Positions 1 through 8,503 of a stretch of 64,000 nt of DNA are shown one piece after another; positions within the stretch are counted from its first letter, which is position 1; each line of letters begins with the position of its first letter. The translations under genes were made by a program, and so were the position numbers. The stretch lies in NCBI GenBank assembly GCA_017454745.1, contig JAFTCL010000044.1, positions 1 to 64,000 on the forward strand, written 5' to 3'. The notes below the pieces were generated by a model. It worked only from the letters and a program-made list of their open reading frames with translations, was not told the origin of the DNA and searched no databases. The DNA is from Kiritimatiellia bacterium. Lineage in GTDB: Bacteria; Verrucomicrobiota; Kiritimatiellia; RFP12; UBA1067.

Positions 1-2
1 GC

Positions 3-3000
3 AACTTCGCGACGATCACAGACGTAGGGAGCATCGCGAACGGTTTTGACTACACCTTCACGGAGGGTACGCTTGCGGAGAACTACGCCGTGACCTGCGT
101 GACGGGCACGTTGACGGTCGCTGCGGCGGACATCGGCGGCTGGACGGACGAAACGAAGTGGTCGGTGACGCTCGCCGGGGATGGCGCGATCTATGACGGC
201 ACGGAGAAGACGTGCGCGGTGACAACACTCGCCTACGACGGGTTCGCGATTCCGACCTTCACCGTGACCGGCGATACGGCGACGGACGCGGGCGACTACA
301 CGCTCACGATAACCGGAACCGGAAACTTCGTCGGCGCGCATACGGTGCCGTGGTCGATCGTGAAGCGCACGGTGACGCTGACGAGCGGGAGCGCGGGCAA
401 GGTGTACGACGGCACGGAGCTGACGAAGCACGAGGTGACAGTCGGGGGCGATGGTTTCGCCGAAGGCGAGGGCGCGAGCTACACTTACACCGGCACGCAG
501 ACGGATATCGGCGAGAGTGAGAACACCTTCACCTACACGCTCAATGACGGGACGAAGGCGGGGAATTACGATATCGTCACGGCGAACGGCAAACTCACGG
601 TGGAGACCTTCCCGTATGCCGTCACCTTCAACGCGAACGGCGGCAGCGGCGCGATGGAGGATCTCGCCTTCACCTATGGGCAAGACGCGGCGCTCACGGT
701 GAACGCCTTCACGCGTACCGGCTACACCTATCAGGGATGGGCGACCTCCGCCGAGGGAGAGGTGGTCTATACTGACGGGCAGACGGTGGGCAACCTGACA
801 ATGACGCCGAACGGGACGGTCAATCTCTATGCCGTGTGGCATCCGAACGCCTACACGATCCGTTTCCTGCCGAACGGCGCGGAAGGGGAGATGGCGGACC
901 AGGCGATGGCCTACGACACGGCGGTCGACCTAGCGGCCAATGCCTTCGTGAAGGAGGGCTTCTGGTTTGTCGGCTGGTGCGCGGAAGGCGAGGAGGCGGT
1001 CAGCTACACGAACCGGCAGCAGGTGGTCAACCTCGCGACGAACGACGGCGCGGTGGTGACGCTTATCGCGAAGTGGGCGGACGCATGGTATGTGGACGCG
1101 GCGAACGGCGATGACGCGAATGAGGGCATCAGCGCGGAACAGCCGTTCAAGACGATCCAACGCGCGATCGATCGGGCGGAAGAGGGGCAGTTGATTGTTG
1201 TCGCGGACGGCGTGTATGCGCCGATTGCCTCGGGCGACAAGGCGATCACCATCCGGTCGGTGAACGGCGCATTCGCGACGGTCATCGACGGTGAGGGAAC
1301 GGCGATCTGCGCGAATCTGGGTCGTGCGGAGGCGACAGCCGCGATGACGAACACGGTCCTGTACGGCTTTACGGTGCGGAACGGTTCCTCGCCGCTTGAC
1401 GCGGGTGGCGTCCTGGGCGGCACGGTTTACAACTGCCTGATCGTCTCGAACCGGGCGGAACGCTGCGGCGGCGGCGCGGCATGGGCGACGCTCGCGAACT
1501 GCGTCATCGCCGACAACCGGGCGCTCACCGGAAATGGCGGTGGCCTCTACAACAGTTCGGCCAACGGCTGCACGGTTGTCGGGAATGTCGCGTCCGTCGA
1601 GGGCGGCGGGAGCTTCGCGGACATTTCGGATGTCGCCAACAACAACTGCATTGTCTTCGGCAATACCGCGACGAGGAATGCGGCCATTGCGGGCACGGTG
1701 ACGAAGCGCGGCTGTTTCACCGGCGATCCGCGTTTCGTGGATGCGGCGAACGGTGACTTCCGTCTCAAGGGCGACTCGCCATGCATCGACATGGGCAACA
1801 ACCGGTATGTCACGGGCGAGACGGATATCCGCGGCAACGCGCGCATCCAGAACGACATCGTTGACATCGGCGCGTACGAGTTCACGCTCCCGGCGGAGCT
1901 GGGCAATGTGCAGGTGGAGGGAGAGGATGCGGCGGTGCCGGTCGAGTGGCTCGGCGCGTACGGATATGTGGACGAGGATTCGACCGCCGAGACCCTGCAG
2001 CCGGTCATGACGCAGGTCGGGGATAACGGAATCCCGCTTTGGGAATCTTGGGTCGCGGGATTTGATCCTTGGGATTCCGATTCGCGGCTGCTGGCCTATA
2101 TCCGGGCCGTGGGCGATGAGATCGAGATCTCGTGGGCGCCCGATTTGTCCAACGCCGAACCGAAGCGTTACTACACGGTGATCGGCAAGACGAACCTGAC
2201 CGACTCGGCGTGGGTCACTCCGGTGAACGAGGCGCACCGCTTCTTCAAGGTGCGGGTTTCGATGAGTGAACCCGGACTCGCGAAGGAGGTCACGGCGACG
2301 GAGGGAACGTCTCCCGTAAATGTCTCGCTCGCCTGGCAAGCGGCCAAGTGGGCGCTCGGCTACAACATCTACCGCGTGGCGGGTGACGACTTCAACCGCG
2401 CGACGCTGATCGCCTCCGTAACGGAGACGGAGTATGTCGACGCGACGGCGGTTCCCGGTACGCTCTACACCTACTGGATCGTCTCCACGGCGAACGGCGG
2501 CGAGTGGGTGAGGAGCGAGCCGGTGTCCGGTTACCGCAAGATCGGTGTACCGCGGCATGTGTCGGCCTCCGACGGCAGTTCGACGGAGTGGATCTCGGTG
2601 ACCTGGGATGCGGTCGAGGGCGCGGTGTCGTACCGCGTGCTTCGCGCCACAACGGGGTCGCTGGAAGAGGCCGTCGAGGTCGGGACATCGACCGGTACGA
2701 GCTGGACGGACAACGATGTGGAGAGCGGCGTCATCTACACCTATTGGGTCGTCGCGGTCGGTGCGGGTATTTCGAGTGAGGTGTCGTCTTCCGACGAGGG
2801 TTATCTGCGTCTTGGCGTGCCGGGGAACGTGACGGCCACGAACGGCGGCTTCGTCGACCGCGTCGATGTCGCCTGGGACCCCGTGACGGCGGCCAGCCAC
2901 TACCGCGTCTTCCGCAGCACGTCGGCTAGCGGCTCGAAGACGGCGGTCAGCGAGTGGCAGACGGGGTTGACCTATTCCGACACGACGGCCGAGGCGGGCG

Positions 3001-3626
3001 TGACCTACTACTACTTCGTCGCTGCGGCGCTGGACGACATGGGGCTGAACGCGAGCGGCTACAGCGCGGGCGTGGTCGGCAGCCTCAGGCTTGGCGCGCC
3101 GACCGTCTATGCGACGGACGGAACGTCGGCTTCGGGCGTGACGGTCTCGTGGGTTGAGGTACCCGGCGCGGAGTCATATACGGTCTATCGCGGAACCGTG
3201 AACGTCCCGGAGGCGGCGCAGGTTGTCGCCACAACGGCGGAAGCCCTGTTTGAGGACACGACCGCCGAACCGGGAACGCTCTATTACTACTGGGTGGTTG
3301 CGGCGAATACGGTTTCCGAGAGCGAGTGGAGCGTCTACGAGACCGGATTCCGTTCGATGGCCGCGCCGACGGGCGTCACCGCGACGACCGGTTCGGGTGC
3401 GGACGCGGTGACGATCTCGTGGACACCGGTTGAGGGTGCGCTCTTCTACCGTGTCTATCGCGGCACGCGGAGCGGTACCGTCTATGCGGTTGAGATCGAC
3501 ACCACGACGGAAACGACCTATGTGGACGAAGGCGGGGCGGCCAACCGAACCTACTACTACTCGGTGAAGGCCGTCGGTGCCTCCTGCGAGAGCGATTTCA
3601 GTGCGTTCGTGCCCGGCAGCAGGTAG
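3..3626 (+). CDS. Large repeat-rich secreted/surface protein, 3' part (MBG, InlB-type, beta-helix and FN3 repeats)
   Basis: The frame is already open at the left edge, so the 5' end and any signal peptide lie outside the window. About 1200 residues are visible. Counting from the GTG at 90, the order is: MBG-like beta repeats (1-175, with the YDGTE signature twice); two InlB/Listeria-Bacteroides repeats (about 176-252 and 254-330, with NANGG, GYTYQGW and FVGW); a right-handed beta-helix domain (about 330-600, opening WYVDAANGDDANEG and rich in GG and N turns); a linker; and five fibronectin type III repeats (about 730-1178, each with an YxVYRG-like strand and a YYYWVVA-like strand). These families are typical of adhesins and extracellular scaffold proteins. 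No catalytic motif or C-terminal sorting signal is visible. The function is unknown; a surface or secreted role is inferred. Confidence 0.85.
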   Translation, partial: NFATITDVGSIANGFDYTFTEGTLAENYAVTCVTGTLTVAAADIGGWTDETKWSVTLAGDGAIYDGTEKTCAVTTLAYDGFAIPTFTVTGDTATDAGDYTLTITGTGNFVGAHTVPWSIVKRTVTLTSGSAGKVYDGTELTKHEVTVGGDGFAEGEGASYTYTGTQTDIGESENTFTYTLNDGTKAGNYDIVTANGKLTVETFPYAVTFNANGGSGAMEDLAFTYGQDAALTVNAFTRTGYTYQGWATSAEGEVVYTDGQTVGNLTMTPNGTVNLYAVWHPNAYTIRFLPNGAEGEMADQAMAYDTAVDLAANAFVKEGFWFVGWCAEGEEAVSYTNRQQVVNLATNDGAVVTLIAKWADAWYVDAANGDDANEGISAEQPFKTIQRAIDRAEEGQLIVVADGVYAPIASGDKAITIRSVNGAFATVIDGEGTAICANLGRAEATAAMTNTVLYGFTVRNGSSPLDAGGVLGGTVYNCLIVSNRAERCGGGAAWATLANCVIADNRALTGNGGGLYNSSANGCTVVGNVASVEGGGSFADISDVANNNCIVFGNTATRNAAIAGTVTKRGCFTGDPRFVDAANGDFRLKGDSPCIDMGNNRYVTGETDIRGNARIQNDIVDIGAYEFTLPAELGNVQVEGEDAAVPVEWLGAYGYVDEDSTAETLQPVMTQVGDNGIPLWESWVAGFDPWDSDSRLLAYIRAVGDEIEISWAPDLSNAEPKRYYTVIGKTNLTDSAWVTPVNEAHRFFKVRVSMSEPGLAKEVTATEGTSPVNVSLAWQAAKWALGYNIYRVAGDDFNRATLIASVTETEYVDATAVPGTLYTYWIVSTANGGEWVRSEPVSGYRKIGVPRHVSASDGSSTEWISVTWDAVEGAVSYRVLRATTGSLEEAVEVGTSTGTSWTDNDVESGVIYTYWVVAVGAGISSEVSSSDEGYLRLGVPGNVTATNGGFVDRVDVAWDPVTAASHYRVFRSTSASGSKTAVSEWQTGLTYSDTTAEAGVTYYYFVAAALDDMGLNASGYSAGVVGSLRLGAPTVYATDGTSASGVTVSWVEVPGAESYTVYRGTVNVPEAAQVVATTAEALFEDTTAEPGTLYYYWVVAANTVSESEWSVYETGFRSMAAPTGVTATTGSGADAVTISWTPVEGALFYRVYRGTRSGTVYAVEIDTTTETTYVDEGGAANRTYYYSVKAVGASCESDFSAFVPGSR

Positions 3627-3739
3627 TACAGCAGAGGAAACAGGGAAGAGGGGCAGTCTTTGTATGTGCATCACGTTTTTTCTGCGTCAGCGTGGGTGTG
3701 CATGGAACGAAACAGGCGTGGATGGAAAGGCAGGTTACA

Positions 3740-4720
3740 ATGTACAAGAATGGATTGAAAGCCAAATCAGGATTTAGAAAAATCCAGAGTTTATTCGTGA
3801 ACAATTGGAAGAGTGGCACTTCGTGGCGAAAGGCCTTGATCGCAAGCTCGGTTGTTGTTTTGCTGCTGGCTTCGTTTTTTGGCGGTTGCGCAGGGAAATC
3901 GGATACGCTTGTTGTCAAAGGCCTGTATTTGGGGATGTCGGGAGACGATGCGCTTGAAGTCTGTAAGAAGATAGCCGCTTCCTCAAAAGATTTTGTGGTT
4001 GTTGACTTACGTAATGGAATAGAAGTTGAGAGAGAAGTCGGTTTAGGAGAATATGAAGAAAAACAGCAGAATGCGTGGCATGCCCACATGCAGAAGCGTC
4101 GACAGGCATTGAGCGACGGGGTTGCAGAATGGGATCTCCCAAAGAAGGGTCTCAATAACTACACCTGGGAGGGATGGAAGGAATCACATCCGCCAACGGA
4201 AGAGGAATTGGCTGCGAGTAAGAAGAAGATAAAGGAAATCGTCAGCAAGAAAAATGTGATTAGAATTTCGAATAATGAGAAAAAAGAAAAAACGCGCGAA
4301 GATAATTTGCCTGGTCTGGTTTTTGTATGGATCAACGATGAAGGTAATGTGAAAGAGGTTTATTTCAACGAGGATGGTATGGCTCGACTCTTCAATGCCG
4401 GGGATCTCTCGACGGAAGAGTTTGCGCAGCTTCTTGTGAAGAATTACTCTGGAATCCCAAGTTTAGAGCCAGAGGTAAAGAAGGAAAACCCTGGAAGAGG
4501 GATTATACAGGAAACAACTTGGACGCACAAAGACCCGAGAGGATATCAAGTTAAGCTCTTCGAGCGTGCCTATTTTGATAACAACGGGGTGAGATATAAT
4601 GCAAAGACGATTGAACGCAATGCTGAACTGGCACTCCCACTGAGCTTGGCTGATAAACTTCCCACAAGGTATTTTACGGTCTTTGCCATCAAGCCCGAAT
4701 CGGCGCGTAAGTTTGACTAA
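3740..4720 (+). CDS. Putative lipoprotein of unknown function
   Basis: 326 residues. I chose the ATG at 3740 because a GGAAAGG ribosome site lies 9 nt upstream; in-frame starts at 3692 (GTG) and 3722 exist. The N-terminus is basic, followed by a hydrophobic segment ending LLLASFFGGC at about residue 50, a plausible if long lipoprotein signal with Cys as the acylation site. The mature part is charged and Lys/Glu-rich, begins with a GLYLGMS motif, and shows no domain I recognise. Its DNA is visibly more AT-rich than both neighbours, which suggests later acquisition. A 13-bp perfect inverted repeat separates it from the AIM24 gene. Envelope location is inferred. Confidence 0.7.
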   Translation: MYKNGLKAKSGFRKIQSLFVNNWKSGTSWRKALIASSVVVLLLASFFGGCAGKSDTLVVKGLYLGMSGDDALEVCKKIAASSKDFVVVDLRNGIEVEREVGLGEYEEKQQNAWHAHMQKRRQALSDGVAEWDLPKKGLNNYTWEGWKESHPPTEEELAASKKKIKEIVSKKNVIRISNNEKKEKTREDNLPGLVFVWINDEGNVKEVYFNEDGMARLFNAGDLSTEEFAQLLVKNYSGIPSLEPEVKKENPGRGIIQETTWTHKDPRGYQVKLFERAYFDNNGVRYNAKTIERNAELALPLSLADKLPTRYFTVFAIKPESARKFD

Positions 4721-4743
4721 ACAAGCGGTGATTTGAATACCAG

Positions 4744-4792
4744 AACCCGTGTCCGGATTCCCGCGATATGTGCGGGAATCCGGATGTGGGTT
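4744..4792. repeat. REP-like palindrome / strong hairpin
   Basis: A perfect 13-bp inverted repeat (TCCGGATTCCCGC at 4752-4764, complement at 4772-4784) with a 7-nt loop. The stem extends outward through three G-T wobbles and then five more Watson-Crick pairs, about 21 bp in all. No T-run follows on either strand, so it is a poor intrinsic terminator. Its size and form resemble REP elements, and a REP-associated transposase lies 1 kb away. A link between the two is inferred. Confidence 0.5.
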
Positions 4793-4832
4793 TCATGTTG
4801 GTGCCGATTGGGAAATGACAGAGGAGACAACG

Positions 4833-5696
4833 ATGATAACGATGAGAAACGTGCTGGATAATGCCAACATTGTCCAGAAGGAACAGATGGGGTGCTTCAT
4901 GGTCTTGGAGCACAAATCCGACAGAAGCGTCACGCCCAAAACCGCCATGAAGGAGTACTTCATGGGGAAGATGGGCTTTGCAAAACGGCAGTTGTTGTGC
5001 GAACTGAACGGTAACGCCGTGAAGATCCAGGCTGGTGCGATGCAGTGGATCAGCGGTGCCGTGGAGTCTACGACCGGGATCACGGGAGCCGGGCAACTGG
5101 CGAAGAACTGGCTCAAGGCCGCCGTCACCAAGGAGTCCGCCGTAAAGCCCCTATACAAGGGAAATGGATGTGTGATGCTTGAGCCATCCTATCACTACAT
5201 CCTTCTTGAGGATGTCGCGTCATGGGGAAGAGACGGGATCGTCCTCACGGACGGGATGTTCCTCGCGTGCGATGCCGGTATTCAGGAGAAGATCATCATG
5301 CGGAAGAATCTCTCCTCTGTCTTCGGCGGCAAGGGGTTGTTCAATCTCTCCCTTATCGGCGAGGGCGTGTGTGCCCTCGAAAGCTTCGTGCCACGCGAGG
5401 AGCTTTTCGAGTTTACCCTCGAAAATGACGTGATGAAGATTGACGGCAACATGGCGGTTTGCTGGTCCGGGTCGCTCGACTTCACGGTGGAGCGTTCGTC
5501 CAAGACTCTGCTCGGATCGCTGGTCAATGGTGAAGGTCTCGTCAACGTTTATCGCGGAACCGGCAAGATCCTGATGGCTCCGACGCTTCCCGGAACGCTT
5601 GACGAAGGTTCTAACGCTCCCAAAGCCGAAGATGCTGAAGCGAGCAAGGGTATTGGCGCAAAGCTTCTGAAGGGGGTATCAGAACTCGTGGATTGA
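4833..5696 (+). CDS. AIM24-family protein
   Basis: 287 residues. I chose the ATG at 4833 because GAGGAG lies 7 nt before it; upstream in-frame ATG codons at 4749 and 4815 would run into the hairpin or lack a site. The protein shows the AIM24/TIGR00266 pattern: a beta-rich barrel with repeated Gly turns (FGGKGLFNLSLIGEG), a late VNGEGLVNVYRGTGKILMAP strand typical of the family C-terminus, and no signal peptide. AIM24 relatives occur in mitochondria and widely in bacteria with no settled biochemical role. The C-terminal 30 residues are Ala/Glu-rich and probably disordered. The gene follows the lipoprotein gene after 112 nt and faces the transposase gene. Confidence 0.75.
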   Translation: MITMRNVLDNANIVQKEQMGCFMVLEHKSDRSVTPKTAMKEYFMGKMGFAKRQLLCELNGNAVKIQAGAMQWISGAVESTTGITGAGQLAKNWLKAAVTKESAVKPLYKGNGCVMLEPSYHYILLEDVASWGRDGIVLTDGMFLACDAGIQEKIIMRKNLSSVFGGKGLFNLSLIGEGVCALESFVPREELFEFTLENDVMKIDGNMAVCWSGSLDFTVERSSKTLLGSLVNGEGLVNVYRGTGKILMAPTLPGTLDEGSNAPKAEDAEASKGIGAKLLKGVSELVD

Positions 5697-5799
5697 CGAC
5701 AGGTATCGTTTTGCGGTTAAGTACGTTATCCGACGGGTATGTTAAAGTAACCACAGACTTACACGGACGGATCTCGCCCTTGTTTGAGTGGTGCGGGAG

Positions 5800-6921
5800 T
5801 TAGGTGTCGCCTAGGGTTTGGGCGCGGGCGCAGAGTGCGGCGGCGAAGTTGTTCATGGTGTTGCAGCGCTCGCGGAGGTTTTCGCGGGAGTCCGGGGTTC
5901 CCTGCGGGAAGCCGCTCAGGATGAGCATCCGGTCGGCGGCGAGTTCGCGCGAATCTTCGGCCGAGGGGTCGTAGCGCAGCGGGAGGGCGAAAGGAACGGT
6001 CTTGATAAAACGCGCGGCAGGCTCGGCCTTGAGCCGCCGCAGCAGTTCCTTTTCACCGGGCGAGATGAAGCCGCACACCGGCACGACACCGCGCTTGGCG
6101 CGCTCGATGGTTTCGGCGATTTCGGCGGCGTGTTCCTCGGCGGTTTTACGCATGGTAAGACGCACGTGGTGTAGGAATGGCGAGCCGAGGAGCGTGAGAT
6201 TGCCCATGGCATCCCATTGGCGCGCCGGGTCGAGCACGGGGTGGCGGATGTCGGCGAAACGTATGAAGCGGTCGGGATGGTGGGCCTTCCAGAGGGCGCG
6301 TGCCGGATTGAGCCGGATGTAGCGGCGGATGGTCTTGAGTTGCCGGGAATCGAAGGAGAGTTCGATGTAGCAGTGGCGGTCCCAGCGGGGAAGGGACGGG
6401 AGGCTGCCGCCCCCGAACCCCTGCTGGATGGCGGGCGCGTGATGGCTGCCGCCCCCGAACCCTTGCTGGATGGTGGGCGCGTGATGGCTGCCACACCCGA
6501 ACCCCTGCTGGAGGAAGGGCGTGTTCGCTATTGTGAGTTGGCCGCGGTTTTGGCGGGCGGTGGCAATTGCTCTTGCTAGAAGTTCGGCCGGGGGTTTGGG
6601 GGCATCACCACCGTTCTGTTGCCAAGCCAGCTCAACGGCATCCATAAGCCGGTGGCTTGCCCACAGCGGGCTAAAGGCGGGGTCGCGCGAGTAATCCACT
6701 ATGAGCAGGAAATGGATGTGGTCGGGCATGATCACATAATCGGAGACCGTGGCGCAAGGGAATACGCCGTGCATTGCGACCAACACGGCCTTTGCCGCCT
6801 CGCCGCCGGGCAACAGAACCGGGCGGGAGGCGGTGTCGATAAGGCGCGACAGGGCTTTTGGGCGCCCTTCAAGCGCGATAGTGATGAAGAAAAACTGCCG
6901 CCCGGCGCGGTTGAAATGCAT
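5800..6921 (-). CDS. REP-associated tyrosine transposase (Y1_Tnp) with a DprA/SLOG-like C-terminal extension
   Basis: 373 residues. The N-terminal part is a Y1 (HUH) transposase of the RAYT type: HxH at 68-70 within MPDHIHFLL, and the likely catalytic Tyr201 in RRYIRLNPARAL. RAYTs nick and join single-stranded DNA at REP palindromes. Residues 137-171 hold a near-perfect threefold 14-residue repeat (QQGFGGGSHHAP) between the two catalytic blocks. After residue 240 the protein continues about 130 residues beyond the usual RAYT end. That tail contains GFISPGE, LPLRYDP, RMLILSGF and NTMNNFAAAL, which recall DprA-like (SLOG) nucleotide-binding proteins; this is my reading from pattern alone. No clear ribosome site precedes the ATG. 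No inverted repeats or target duplication show it to be mobile now. Confidence 0.8.
   Translation of the reverse strand: MHFNRAGRQFFFITIALEGRPKALSRLIDTASRPVLLPGGEAAKAVLVAMHGVFPCATVSDYVIMPDHIHFLLIVDYSRDPAFSPLWASHRLMDAVELAWQQNGGDAPKPPAELLARAIATARQNRGQLTIANTPFLQQGFGCGSHHAPTIQQGFGGGSHHAPAIQQGFGGGSLPSLPRWDRHCYIELSFDSRQLKTIRRYIRLNPARALWKAHHPDRFIRFADIRHPVLDPARQWDAMGNLTLLGSPFLHHVRLTMRKTAEEHAAEIAETIERAKRGVVPVCGFISPGEKELLRRLKAEPAARFIKTVPFALPLRYDPSAEDSRELAADRMLILSGFPQGTPDSRENLRERCNTMNNFAAALCARAQTLGDT
6403..6513. repeat. In-frame 42-bp tandem repeat inside the transposase gene
   Basis: About 2.6 copies of a 42-bp unit, giving three copies of the peptide QQGFGGGS, two of them followed by HHAP. Copies differ by only a few bases. 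Because the period is a multiple of three, copy number can change without breaking the frame. The repeat lies between the HxH motif and the catalytic tyrosine block. Confidence 0.85.
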
Positions 6922-6935
6922 TATGGAAGAACTTG

Positions 6936-8228
6936 CTAATCCTTCTTGACCCGGATTACCCGAACCGCCTTGCCCTCGTTGCGGGGCAGGGTACCGGGCT
7001 TGAACACGTCACCCTTAGGCAGGAAGCCGAGGCGTTCGCGCAGATGTTTGGCCACGGTGTGCCCGGTAACGCCCTCCTCGGCTTCCACGTTGATGATGAC
7101 ATCCGTCATGCCGTGGTACTCTTCGAGGATAATCTGGAATTCGTTCAAGACACCGGGGATTTCCATCAGCGCCTGTTCCACTTGGCGGGGATAGAAGTTC
7201 ACCCCTTTGACAATCAGCATATCGTCGGTGCGTCCGGTGATGCGGTCGATACGCAGGTGGGTACGCCCGCATTCGCATTTTTCACGCGAAACGATGCGCG
7301 AAATGTCGTGGGTGCGGTAGCGGATTATCGGCACCGCCTCGCGGGTCAAGGAGGTGAACACCACCTCGCCGTACTCGCCGTCCGGAACCGGTTCGCCGGT
7401 GCTCGGATCCACGATCTCGGTCAGGTACTGGTCTTCCCAAACGTGCAGTCCGGCGTGGGCTTTGCAGTCCTGGCCGGTAGTCCCGATGCCGCCCGTTTCG
7501 GTCATGCCGTAAATGTCGAAGCACTCGATGTGGAGCCGTTTCTCAATACGGATGCGCATTTCGTCAGAGAAGGTTTCGCTGCCGAAAATGCCCACTTGAA
7601 GCGACGGGATGTCGTGGTTGCCGGAAGCGTCGGCATCGAGTTTTTCGATAATCCTCGGCACATACGACACCACGGAACAGAAACCCTTGACGTTAAAATC
7701 GCGCATCAGTTTGATTTGCCGGTCAGTGTTGCCAGAAGAGGCCGGAACGCAGAACAATCCCGCCTTGCGGCAGCCGTGGTAACAGCCGAAGCCGCCGTTG
7801 AAAAGTCCGAAAGTCGGCATAATCTGGAACGCGTCGCCCGGCTCCAGGCCCGCCATTGTGAAGCAACGCGCCATGCAGTCCGCCCACTGGTCGATGTCGG
7901 CCTCGGTATAAGCCATCACCACCGGGGTGCCGGTGGATCCCGAACTCATGTGGATCTCGCGGATCGAACGGCGGTTTGCGCAAAGCATATTCAGCGGGTA
8001 CTGGTCCCGGAAGTCGGCTTTGGTCAGGAATGGCAGATGCTTTAAATCCTCGAGGGAACTGATGCCGTCCGGGCCGATGCCTGCCGCAGTGAGCCGCGCG
8101 CGGTAGAAATCGTTGTTCGCCCACGCGTGTTTAACCACCCATTTCAGCCGTTCAAGCTGCAATGCCGACAATTCATCGCGGGACATCGTTTCCGCCCGCT
8201 CGTTCCAAAACTGTAGTCTGCCCATCAT
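6936..8228 (-). CDS. paaK: Phenylacetate--CoA ligase family enzyme
   Basis: 430 residues from the ATG at 8228; a GTG 33 nt earlier is also in frame. AAGGAA lies about 11 nt upstream. It shows the adenylate-forming (ANL) signatures of the PaaK family: the phosphate-binding loop SSGSTGTPV near residue 95, YGMTETGG near 235, and the hinge RIDRITGRTDDMLIVKG leading into the small C-terminal domain with VNFYPRQVE. The enzyme makes an aryl-acetyl-CoA from an aryl acetate, ATP and CoA. In anaerobes this subgroup may act on phenylacetate or indoleacetate; substrate choice cannot be read here. Length is normal (about 430). No other paa genes are nearby, so it is not part of an aerobic paa operon. It has its own promoter-like sequence. 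Confidence 0.9.
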   Translation of the reverse strand: MMGRLQFWNERAETMSRDELSALQLERLKWVVKHAWANNDFYRARLTAAGIGPDGISSLEDLKHLPFLTKADFRDQYPLNMLCANRRSIREIHMSSGSTGTPVVMAYTEADIDQWADCMARCFTMAGLEPGDAFQIMPTFGLFNGGFGCYHGCRKAGLFCVPASSGNTDRQIKLMRDFNVKGFCSVVSYVPRIIEKLDADASGNHDIPSLQVGIFGSETFSDEMRIRIEKRLHIECFDIYGMTETGGIGTTGQDCKAHAGLHVWEDQYLTEIVDPSTGEPVPDGEYGEVVFTSLTREAVPIIRYRTHDISRIVSREKCECGRTHLRIDRITGRTDDMLIVKGVNFYPRQVEQALMEIPGVLNEFQIILEEYHGMTDVIINVEAEEGVTGHTVAKHLRERLGFLPKGDVFKPGTLPRNEGKAVRVIRVKKD

Positions 8229-8293
8229 TAACCCGCTTTCCTTGTCATTGCGCGTCCCCACCGCAGGGACCTAACGCAACTATCAATAGTAAC

Positions 8294-8322
8294 ATGATAG
8301 CGGATTTAATCGGCGAAATCAA
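8294..8322 (-). promoter_or_regulatory. Promoter candidate for the PaaK gene
   Basis: On the minus strand: TTGATT (8322-8317), a 17-bp spacer, then TATCAT (8299-8294), about 65 nt before the chosen start. Matched by eye to sigma-70 boxes. Confidence 0.5.
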
Positions 8323-8400
8323 GCTCAATCGCCCAAAAACCGCAAATCGACTGAAAAGGGCCGACGGACAAGCCAAATTCTGCGTATTGGATTTTTGTCA

Positions 8401-8430
8401 TTGATTTTGTGCGCCGGTTAGGAGTAAAAT
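8401..8430 (+). promoter_or_regulatory. Promoter candidate for the pfk-era group
   Basis: TTGATT (8401-8406), an 18-bp spacer, then TAAAAT (8425-8430), about 73 nt before the pfk start. The same -10 hexamer and spacer length appear at 33096 and 52855. Confidence 0.55.
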
Positions 8431-8503
8431 ATCATTGTTTGTTTGGCGAGTATGTTCCGCTGATGGGCTTTTTGTTGACGGTTTTATTTCTTGGAGAAGT
8501 GCG

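Noticed and set aside
4749-4832. An upstream ATG extending the AIM24 protein by 28 residues
   Set aside because: It would translate the palindrome and lacks a ribosome site; the ATG at 4833 has GAGGAG.
5738-5765. A TTAAAGTAACCACAGACT string like a -10 region downstream of AIM24
   Set aside because: No -35 at the right distance and no gene on the plus strand follows.
6933-8045. A 370-codon plus-strand frame opposite the PaaK gene
   Set aside because: The PaaK motifs on the minus strand explain the region; the plus frame has no ribosome site or domain.
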